Of a DNA stretch of 64,000 bases, positions 53,301 through 64,000 are shown one piece after another; the first letter of the stretch is position 1, and every line of letters starts with the position of its first letter. Position numbers and translations under genes: made by a program. The stretch spans positions 1 through 64,000 of the forward strand of contig RQOL01000719.1 of NCBI GenBank assembly GCA_013076295.1. The letters run 5' to 3'. This DNA is from Sanderia malayensis (Eukaryota; Cnidaria; Scyphozoa; Semaeostomeae; Pelagiidae). Under the pieces are notes generated by a model, which was given only the letters and a program-made list of their open reading frames with translations, was not told the DNA's origin and did no database searches.

Positions 53301-56300
53301 CATAACATACCCTACAATACCTACCCTACAATACATACCCTACAATACATAACCTACATACATACCTTACAATGCATACCCTACAATACACACCCTACAA
53401 TACATAGCCTACAACACATACCCTACATGAAATACCCTACAATAAATACCATACAATACCTACCCTACAATACATACCCTACAATACATATCCTACAATA
53501 CATACCCTACAATACATACAATACAACATACCCTACAAACATACCCCAAATATACATACCCTGCAATACATACCCTACAATACAAAACCTACAATAGATA
53601 CCCTACATAACATACCCTACAATACATATCCTACATAACATACCCTACAATACATACCCTACAAGACATTCCCTAAATAACATACCCTACAATACATACC
53701 CTACCATACCTACCCTACAATACATACCCTACCATACCTACCCTACAATACATACCCTACAATACATATCCTACAATACATACCCTACAATACATACCCT
53801 ACAACACATACCCTACAATACATACCCTAAAACACATACCCTACAATACATACCCTACATAACATACCCTACAATGCATACCCTACAAAACAAACCCTAC
53901 GATACATACCATACGATACATACCCTACAATACATACCCTACAACACATAACCTACAATACATACCCTACAATACAAAGCCTACAATACATACCCTACAA
54001 TACATACCCTACAATACATACCCTACATAACATACCCTACAATACATACCCTACAATACATACCCTACAATACATACCCTACAATAAATACCATACAATA
54101 CATACCCTACAATACATACCCTACATAACATACCCTACAATACATACCCTACAATACATACCTTACAATACATACCCTACAATACATACCCTACCATACA
54201 TACCCTACATAACATACCCTACAATACATACCCTACAATACATACCCTACAATATATACCCTACAATAAATACCCTACAATACATAACCTACAATACATA
54301 CCCTACAATACAAACCCTACAATACATACCCTACATAACATACCCTACAATACATATCCTACATAACATACCCTACAATACATACCCCTACATACAAACC
54401 CTACAATACATACCCTACATAACATACCCTACAATACCTACCCTACAATACATACCCTACAATACATATCCTACAATACATACCCTACAATACATACAAT
54501 ACAACACATACCCTACAATACATACCCTACATAACATACCCTACAATACATATCCTACAATACGTACCCTACAATACATACAATACAACACATACCCTAC
54601 AATACATACCCCCAAATACATACCCTACAATACATACCCTACAATACAAACCCTACAATACATACCCTACATAACATACCCTACAATACCTACCCTACAA
54701 TACATACCCTACAATACATATCCTACAATACATACCCTACAATACATACAATACAACACATAGCCTACAATACATACCCCAAAATACATACCCTGCAATA
54801 CATACCCTACAATACAAACCCTACAATAGATACCCTACATAACATACCCTACAATACATATCCTACATAACATACCCTACAATACATACCCTACAAGACA
54901 TTCCCTAAATAACATACCCTACAATACATACCCTACCATACCTACCCTACAATACATACCCTACAATACATATCCTACAATACATACCCTACAATACATA
55001 CAATACAACACATACCCTACAATACATACCCCAAAATACATACCCTACAATACATACCCTACAAAACAAACCCTACAATACATACCCTACATAACATACC
55101 CTACAATTCATATCCTACATAACATACCCTACAATACATAACCTACAATACATACCCTAAATAACATACCCTACAATACATACCATACAATACATACCCT
55201 ACAATACATACCCTACAATACATGCCCTACGATACATACCTTACAATACATACCTTACAATACATACCCTACAATACAAACCCTACAATACATACCCTAC
55301 ATAACATACCCTACAATACATATCCTACATAACATACCCTACAATACATACCCTACAATACAAACCCTACAATACATACCCTACATAACATACCCTACAA
55401 TACCTACCCTACAATACATACCCTACAATACATATCCTACAATACATACCCTACAATACATAGAATACAACACATACCCTACAATACATACCCTACATAA
55501 CATACCCTACAATACATATCCTACAATACGTACCCTACAATACATACAATACAACACATACCCTACAATACATACCCCCAAATACATACCCTACAATACA
55601 TACCCTACAATACAAACCCTACAATACATACCCTACATAACATACCCTACAATACCTACCCTACAATACATACCCTACAATACATATCCTACAATACATA
55701 CCCTACAATACATACAATACAACACATACCCTACAATACATACCCCAAAATACATACCCTGCAATACATACCCTACAATACAAACCCTACAATAGATACC
55801 CTACATAACATACCCTACAATACATATCCTACATAACATACCCTACAATACATACCCTACAAGACATTCCCTAAATAACATACCCTACAATACATACCCT
55901 ACCATACCTACCCTACAATACATACCCTACAATACATATCCTACAATACATACCCTACAATACATACAATACAACACATACCCTACAATACATACCCCAA
56001 AATACATACCCTACAATACATACCCTACAATACAAACCCTACAATACATACCCTACATAACATACCCTACAATTCATATCCTACATAACATACCCTACAA
56101 TACATAACCTACAATACATACCCTAAATAACATACCCTACAATACATACCCTACCATACCTGCCCTGCAATACATACCCTACAATACATATCCTACAATA
56201 CATAACCTACAATACATACAATACAACACATACCCTACAATGCAAACCCTACAATACATACCCTACAATACATACCCTACAATACCTACCCTACAATACA

Positions 56301-59300
56301 TACCCTACAATACATATCCTACAATACATACCCTACAATACATATCCTACAATACATACCCTACAATACATACAATACAACACATACCCTACAATGCAAA
56401 CCCTACAATACATACCCTACAATACATACCCTACAATACCTACCCTACAATACATACCCTACAATACATATCTTACAATACATACCCTACAATACAAACC
56501 CTACAATACATACCCTACATAACATACCCTACAATACATATCCTACATAACATACCCTACAATACATACCCTACAATACATACCCTACATAACATACCCT
56601 ACAATACATACCTTACAATACATACCTTACAATACATACCCTACAATAAATACCCTACAATACATACCCTACAATACATACCCTAAAATACATATCCTAC
56701 AATACATACCCTACAATACATACAATACAATACATACCCTACAATACATACCCTACAATACATACCCTACCATACATACCCTGCAATAAACACCCTACAA
56801 AACAAACCCTACGATACATACCATACGATACATACCCTACAATACATACCCTACAATACATAACCTACAATACATACCCTACAATACAAAGCCTACAATA
56901 CATACCCTACAATACATACCCTACAATACATACCCTACATAACATACCCTACAATACATACCCTACAATACATACCCTACAATACATACCCTACAATAAA
57001 TACCATACAATACATACCCTACAATACATACCCTACATAACATACCCTACAATACATACCCTACAATACATACCTTACAATACAAACCCTACAATACATA
57101 CCCTACCATACATACCCTACATAACATACCCTACAATACATACCCTTAAATACATACCCTACAATATATACCCTACAATAAATACCCTACAATACATAAC
57201 CTACAATACATACCCTACAATACATACCCTACAATAAATACCATACAATACATACCCTACATAACAAACCCTACGATACATACCCTACAATACATACCGT
57301 ACAATACATAACCTACAATACAAACCCTACAATACATACCCTACAATACATACCCTACAATACATAACCTACAATACATACCCTACAATACAAAGCCTAC
57401 AATACATACCCTACAATACATACCCTACAATACATACCCTACATAACATACCCTACAATACATACCCTACAATACATACCCTACAATACATACCCTACAA
57501 TACATACCCTACAATACGTACCCTACAATACATACCCTACAATAAATACCATACAATACATACCCTACAATACATACCCTACAACACATACCCTACAATA
57601 CATACCCTAAAACACATACCCTACAATACATACCCTACAAAACATACCCTACAATGCATACCCTACAATACAAACCCTACGATACATACCCTACAATACA
57701 TACCCTACAATACATACCCTACAATACATAACCTACAATACATACCCTACAATACAAAGCCTACAATACATACCCTACAATACATACCCTACAATACATA
57801 CCCTACAATACTTACCCTACAATACATACCCTACCATAAATACCCTACAATAAATACCCTACAATACATAACCTACAATACATACCCTACAATACATGCC
57901 CTGCATAACATACCCTATAATACAAAGCCTACAATACATAACCTACAATACAAACCCTACAATACATACCCTACAATGCATACCCTACAATACATAACCT
58001 ACAATACATACCCTACAATACATGCCCTACATAACATACCCTACAATACATACCATACAATACATAACCTAAAATACAAACCCTACAATACATACCCTAC
58101 AATACATACCCTACAATACATAACCTACAATACATACCCTACAATACAAAGCCTACAATACATACCCTACAATACATACCCTACAATACATATCCTACAT
58201 AACATACCCTACAATACATACCCTACAATACATACCCTACAATACATACCCTACAATACATACCCTACAATAAATACCATACATTACATACCCTAAGATA
58301 CATACCATACGATACATACCCTACAATACATACCCTACAATACATACCCTACAATACATAACCTACAATACATACCCTACAATACAAAGCCTACAATACA
58401 TACCCTACAATACATACCCTACAATACATACCCTACATAACATACCCTACAATACATACCCTACAATACATACCCTACAATAAATACCATCCAATACATA
58501 CCCTACAATACATACCTTACAATACATACCCTACAATACATACCCTACCATACATACCCTACATAACATACCCTACAATACATACCCTACAATACATACC
58601 CTACAATACATACCCTACAATAAATACCCTACAGTACATAACCTACAATACATACCCTACAATACATACCCTACAATAAATACCATACAATACATACCCT
58701 ACAATACATACCCTACATAACATACCCTACAATACATACCCTACAATACATACCTTACAATACATACCCTAAAATACATACCTTATAATGCATACCCTAC
58801 ACTACATACCTTACAATACATACCCAACAATACATACCCTAATATACATACCCTACGATACATACCCTGCAATACATACCCTACAATACATACCCTACAA
58901 TACATACCCTACAATACATACCCTACAATACATACCCTACAATAAATACCATACAATACATACCCTACAATACATACCCTACATAACATACCCTACAATA
59001 CATACCCTACAATACATACCCTACAATACATACCCTACAATAATTACCATACAATACATACCCTACAATACATACCCTACATAACATACCCTACAATACA
59101 TACCCTACAATACATACCTTACAATACATACCCTAATATACATACCTTATAATGCATACCCTACACTACATACCTTACAATACATACCCTACAATACATA
59201 CCCTAATATACATACCCTACGATACATACCCTGCAATTCATACCCCACAATACATACCCTACAATACATACCTTACAAATACCCTACAATACATAACCTA

Positions 59301-59503
59301 CAATACATATCCTACAATACATGCCCTACATAACATACCCTACAATACATACCTTACAAATACCCTACAATACATAGCCTACAAAACATACCCTACAATA
59401 CATGCCCTACATAACATACCCTACAATACATACCATACAATACATAACCTACAATACAAACCCTACAATACATACCCTACAATACATACCCTACAATACA
59501 TAA
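47360..59503. repeat. 12-kb 14-bp minisatellite with higher-order repeats
   Basis: About 860 copies of the 14-bp unit without interruption by a body or GC module. Several higher-order domains are visible. 47360-50900 is rich in accttacaatacat and CATGCCCTAC units. 50900-56700 repeats a multi-unit block marked by catacaatacaacacat and taccccaaaatac. 53820-58700 repeats blocks marked by acaaagcctacaat and aataaataccatac. The largest ORFs (for example 49250-49837) are just the repeat translated. Confidence 0.95.
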
Positions 59504-59532
59504 CCATGTGATCGTAGAATAGAATTAATAGA
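59504..59532 (-). repeat. Remnant of a body end (29 bp)
   Basis: CATGTGATCGTAGAATAGAA followed by TTAATAGA sits between the last minisatellite copy and the CTAG at 59533. It corresponds to the extreme terminal sequence of other bodies; the rest of the body is deleted. Confidence 0.7.
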
Positions 59533-61340
59533 CTAGCCGGGGGCGCTCGCTACGATCGCTTCCTGGAGTCCCTTAAGTAACAAAAGTTTAATGTGGTTTG
59601 CGCACTTCGTGCGCTGCATTCGCTGACGCTCATGCCTATTCCGACCCCACGTACAGTGGTTTGGCTCGCCCTCGCTCCCCTGTCTATCTATTGTCACGAT
59701 TGTAGTGCTTAACATGCATGGAAATTAGTTTTAGCGGTCAGCCTCGTTTTCGTCATCTAAGCCTCGTAGTGATGGTAGAGTAGATAAGATGCAACATAAA
59801 AGTTTGTTTGTTTTAGGGAAAACAACAGTTAGCCTGCTATTAGTTGAGTGCATGGATTGACACTTGGATGTGGTCTTTTGTGAACCTAATATAGGATAGG
59901 TATAAACAGTAAAGGACCATCTATGATCAGGGTCCAGAATTTAAATTAATGTTGACTTACACTGATGACACTGATGCATTGATTTTTGATAAAGCAATAA
60001 GTATGTAGCCTCCAACACTTGCATTTGTACAATGATGTTCATCAGTAGATCTAAAAAGTGAAAGAGACAAATTATATTCTATTTAATATGTTGGTATATT
60101 ACTATCAAGGTTAATAAAGAATTAGATTTGGATAAGATAGCCCTTGCGAGCTGAATATGTTGTTATCAAAAAATTGTTCTTTCATAATTAGGGACTTTGT
60201 TTAAATGGAATAACAATTGGGACTTTCTTCACTGTATTGTAACGTAGTATTTAGAATATAAAAACAAATAAAGAAATCAAAATTGTTCAGTATGACATTA
60301 CAGACAAAACAGATCATGTAATGGGTATGTAAATTGAATCAAGTACAAAACTTTCCGCAGCTGGGATTGGCTTTACATTAGTTTGAACCATATAGAGCAT
60401 AAGGATAAGCACCTGTTACCTTGGATAACCAATGCAAAAGTATTTCATAATCATCATCAATAGGATGGGAATTGCATGGTGAAAGGAGTTTCATAGGAGT
60501 ATTGGGCTTGGGTGGTAAGGCAAAGAAGGCAACCACAAAATGAAAAGAAGCCACTGCAACATGTGGGTACAGCATTAAACACTCTTTCTCAAAACATTAA
60601 ATATAAAAAGCCATGAAACATAAGCGGAGTTGTCAGTTTTGGCATCAAGAAACCTATTGCTAAGAATGATTGAAATACAATTGGCCTAAGAAATTTGATG
60701 TCAAGTTGAATAGGATGAAACTAAAAGGAAACTCTACTTACCCCTTAGGTACGGCAAAATGAATATTTCTCTCATCTTTATTTGGTCTTATTTCAGCATC
60801 AAGTTCCGTTGCGATCAAAGATTTCGCAAACAAATATTCGGACAGCATAACCACCAAACCAAAACCAACATGAAAAATTGGTACGTTGACGAAACATAGC
60901 ATAAATCAAAATCATACATTGTTATGCAGACTCGCTTTGACGTAATTATGTGATTGAGCTGGAGGATTGGGTAACAATCCAGCCAACCTCAAGTGAACAA
61001 AGAACATGCTGGCAGTGCGTCCTTCCTTTCGTCTTTGTTGTTCCTGAGTGGGTCACTGGCGATGGTAAGTAGGTTTTGCAAAGCGTATTATATCATTGCG
61101 ATCTTTAAAGTTTCATGTTTAAAATAAATCTGTAGCGTTTCTGTGAAGGTTTTAATTCATTTTACCAGGGTATAAGACTTTAGGAAATATAGTATTTGAC
61201 AAAATCTCTTGAGAAAAGGCCAGATGTAAGAAAAACGGATCCTAGAGATAAGACACATTGTCTGTATTGGAAGATGATATAAGATTCTGTTCTTTTTACT
61301 TTTATTACATGTACTTTTCTTGCATTTTAGGTAGTGCATA
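59533..61340 (-). repeat. Second copy of the Rep-unit 3' half
   Basis: CTAG (59533), a module with the GCGCAC-TTC-GTGCGC hairpin, the degenerate module, and then DNA matching 6226-7778 with indels. Similarity ends near 61335, at nearly the same point where Rep exon 5 begins in the first copy. No Rep sequence follows. Confidence 0.75.
60420..60506 (-). CDS. Candidate 29-codon exon of unknown function, copy 2
   Basis: Paralogue of 7014-7100: the same length, frame and flanking acceptor AG, with a better donor here (AAG then GTAACA). The peptide differs by one Val/Ile and the last residue. Function unknown. Confidence 0.3.
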
Positions 61341-62629
61341 ACATGTGTAGTGCCATGTTAATGGATGCAGCTGTTGACTGTTCTTTACGTAGGTATTGAA
61401 TTATAGGTGATCATTACGCATCCGAAAGCCATCTAGTTCATTTATAAAGAAGGGTTTTTGAAATACATTTCTTGCAAATTTTTAGGGTTTGTGTCACAGC
61501 ATGTGAAAGGTACTGTTGGTGATAGATATTTGTCGGCGAAATGCGTGATTTTTCAAAGGTAGAAGTCTTGTTATTATTTTTGCAATGTTATTATTATTAA
61601 TTATTATTTTAGTCTACCGTTCTAATGTAATACATTCTAATAACTATTGAACGAAACAAACAAATAACATTGAAACAAAACGAACAAAGGACAAACACGA
61701 ACATATCAATATCAACAACTACTTTTTATAACTGCCTCTTACCAAAGATATAATTTCTGTTGTGGGCACTTCTGCCCACATGCATCTGGTAAGGGCTTCC
61801 GCTTTCTTTTCATTTTTTTTTTAAAACATGACAAACATTCAAATTCATCGTTTTGCTATGTGAAGAGATAAGAGGTCAACACATGAAAAAGCCTCATAAA
61901 ATATAAATGGAAGCAAGTGTCAGTGATATATACAATCAGAATGTTGCCGACTAAAAAAACAGAAATACTTTGTCAGGCACTTTCCCACAATGAATGAATG
62001 AGGAGATACCATACACTATGAGGTTCTGGTTGAGAAGATATCTACAACGGGAAACTATCACAACTTATCATGCAAGACTTTCAATATTCAAGTAAGATAA
62101 CAAAGACATATTTATGCCCATACAGATTATTAAAATGCATTAATAATGTTTGCTTGTGTGGTAAGAGCCAGCTTAGCTTGTTTTGTCCAGTGTAATGGAG
62201 GATTCTATCAGTGATTGACACAATGTATGCTTGCCAATAAATTTGAAAATGTTGTGGTGTAATGGTTGTGAAATCATTGCCATCTGTGCCTGGCACACTG
62301 AGTTTACAACAACACATCTACCTGATAAGGAACATCATTAAGTGACAATGAGGAAGAAGTAAGTACCTACAGGATTAGAATACTGTAAGTGATTCGTTAA
62401 GAGAACATTTAGTGATAGTCAATGTAGAAATAGTATTCAGCCTTTGTTTATTCAGCCTGCTGTTCAATTAGGGTGCATTAATTGATTTATTTATTGATCT
62501 GGAACAGAGAGTCCCATACCTTGAATATTATACCTGACTTGGGAAAAAATTTGAAGAGAACATTTTAGCCATAGATTGAATTTTCCATTGCATTTAACTA
62601 AATGAATCTGTACAAAAAATAGAAAATTA
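61341..62629. other. AT-rich right flank without a recognisable gene
   Basis: No sustained coding signal and no tandem repeat. A minus-strand open frame of 78 codons at 62081-62317 has no motif I recognise and no clear splice sites. There is a short inverted repeat, GTGGGCA...TGCCCAC, near 61764-61780. Confidence 0.5.
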
Positions 62630-62815
62630 ATGAGTGTGGTAGACAAAAGAGATATGCAATGCATGTGCGATGAGGAAGGTGGTAAGCAAATAAAGTGTGG
62701 AGTTTTCCCAGGGTGTGAACTTGACTTTCACTGGTTTCCTTCATGTACATCACAACAATTAAACATCTTCAATAAACACAAACTTGAAAGCAGGTTCATG
62801 TGGGGATATCAATGA
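62630..62815 (+). CDS. Short ORF, possible exon (uncharacterised)
   Basis: 61 codons with a cysteine-rich middle (CMCDEE, CGVFPGC) followed by FHWFPSC. The FHxFP element recalls THAP zinc fingers, but the cysteine spacing is too short and the downstream C2CH residues are missing. I leave it unassigned. Confidence 0.15.
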   Translation: MSVVDKRDMQCMCDEEGGKQIKCGVFPGCELDFHWFPSCTSQQLNIFNKHKLESRFMWGYQ

Positions 62816-62819
62816 GCTT

Positions 62820-63180
62820 TTCTAGTAAAACAAAGAAGGCAGCCACAAAGTCAATAAATTGGTTAGGAACTATATTCACGGAAATAAAAGCCCCATGAAG
62901 ATGTTGGTAGAGCAATGCACATTTCTTCTGAAAAGAAAGTACTGAAAAACATTGGATAATTTCCAGAATTCTGGCCTAACAAACTATATTTAAACCGTGA
63001 GTAAAGTAGAGATGGCCTAAGCTAAGCAATTTCCATTCAACATATCAAATTCAAAGGGATGGAAATGAAAATCTACATTGTTGACCTCTGATTCATAGCA
63101 GCCTAGTTTTCTCCTTTAAGTCAATAAGGGAAAACATGAGCTTTATTTTCTCTCATTTCAGTATCAAATTCTAAATGTCC
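62820..63180. repeat. Possible diverged third copy of part of the Rep-unit 3' half
   Basis: AAGAAGGCAGCCACAAAG near 62834 matches AAGGAAGGCAGCCACAAA near 7107 and the equivalent near 60525. CTCATTTCAGTATCAA near 63154 matches TTATTTCAGCATCAAG near 7224 and 60789. Between them the order of short matches is kept, with large divergence. Confidence 0.35.
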
Positions 63181-63218
63181 ATTGTTTGATTGTGGAAAAT
63201 GAAAATAACCTTATTTAC

Positions 63219-63353
63219 CTTTGGTGAACAGCAAGGTAGTTGTTTCCTTTCCAGGAAGGCTTTATGAGGTATAATTTCATTGAGTTCAGCAACAAAATCC
63301 AACTGGATGCCATTTGTTGGCAGACAAAAACTTAGATCCGACAGGCAACAATA
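63219..63353 (-). CDS. Candidate 45-codon exon, unknown protein
   Basis: On the minus strand an acceptor CATTGCAG precedes 63353 and a donor GTAAATAAG follows 63219. The 135 bases between are open in phase 0 and contain CCLSDLSFCLPTNGIQLDF and LERKQLPCCSPK. It could belong to a host gene or a decayed element. No family recognised. Confidence 0.25.
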
Positions 63354-64000
63354 CTGCAATGATGAGACATAACATAGATGAAAATCATACATATACAGCA
63401 CAAAGGCGTTTGAAATGAGAGACAGAAGTCTCGCCTCGTTTCAATGATCTTAGGAGAAATGCATCTAATTAAAAACAAAGTCAATAAATTTTGTTATGAT
63501 ATTATTGAATGGAGATTTATATGGGATAAATACACAAATAAATGAATATTGAAACTCTAACGATAGACAAAATTACAGTCCTGGCAATCTCCTATTGAAA
63601 ACGTAAATCGCTAATTTAAAAACCTTATTATTAATGCGGAAGATCTGAAAGATATACAATACAGTACAAAAAACATGTTTTGAAAGGACGTGGATAGATA
63701 TTTGTATTGTATGCGAAGTACGAATGCGAAAGGTTGAGTCATGATATAGTCTACTATTAAAATTGGTGAATTGTCAATATCCATAAAAATTAATACATAC
63801 AATCCGTAGTTCAGGTTGCAAAATTGATTGGTTAAGGGACGTCTTTAGCAAAATGACAGTACCTCAATTTGGATTCTTCAATAGAATAAGATTGCCGGTT
63901 ACATTAGTTAAAAGCTCGAACACCAGCGTCAAGGAGTAACCTTTGTTCGAGTTTTCCTTGTTGGTGAAAACTGCAATTGAAATTTGAAAGTATATAACAG
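63354..64000. other. AT-rich flank, nothing recognised
   Basis: I see no repeat family, RNA gene or convincing coding sequence in this stretch. Confidence 0.5.

Noticed and set aside
47360..59503. Telomeric repeat, because units contain CCCTA
   Set aside because: The unit is 14 bp with only one CCCTA and no run of CCCTAA. It also occurs inside transposon-like units with unique flanks.
62630..62815. THAP zinc finger
   Set aside because: FHWFP is suggestive, but the C2CH spacing and the downstream conserved residues are missing.

Overview
The window is eukaryotic repeat DNA, almost certainly from an invertebrate animal. It carries a decayed CR1/L2-like non-LTR retrotransposon, a Helitron replication-initiator (Rep) gene with four ordinary GT-AG introns, AT-rich non-coding DNA and no operon-like layout. 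I cannot name the species. A marine invertebrate such as a cnidarian or mollusc would fit, but that is a guess. I found no tRNA, rRNA, CRISPR array or intact host gene.

Layout. Positions 62-1142 hold a frameshifted retrotransposon fragment (end of the endonuclease, linker, start of the reverse transcriptase) that is cut off abruptly. From 1143 to about 61340 the window is essentially one head-to-tail array of related units. Read on the + strand, each unit is: CTAG plus a GC-rich hairpin module; (ATAC)n microsatellite with more GC modules; a 14-bp minisatellite (consensus accctacaatacat); a 1.0-1.8 kb 'body'; then the next CTAG. Twelve such CTAG junctions lie at 3798, 6120, 13972, 22171, 25613, 27993, 29960, 34333, 37202, 41244, 47244 and 59533, and all read AGACTAGCC. 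Between the 3' module and the minisatellite of one unit (6120-13971) lies a Rep gene on the minus strand (exons 10617-10273, 10136-10014, 9816-9694, 9523-9001, 8725-7737). Two other units (18756-20879 and 43086-45475) keep only the first Rep exon or exons and the DNA upstream. The last unit has a 12-kb minisatellite (47360-59503) and is followed by a second copy of the Rep-unit 3' half (59533-61340). The remaining 2.7 kb is AT-rich DNA with no convincing gene.

Interpretation. Read on the minus strand, in the direction of the Rep gene, each unit begins TCT... and ends in a GC-rich hairpin followed by CTAG. These are the termini expected of a Helitron. CTAG of one unit directly abuts TCT of the next, as expected for rolling-circle concatemers or for unequal exchange in a tandem array. 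The Rep product is truncated: it has the N-terminal zinc motif and the N-terminal Rep region but lacks the catalytic HxH and Tyr motifs and the helicase. The units here are therefore non-autonomous, and the long arrays are probably maintained by recombination. The segment 29960-47243 shows many single-base deletions relative to its paralogues and contains a 100-N gap, so part of its divergence is probably assembly error.
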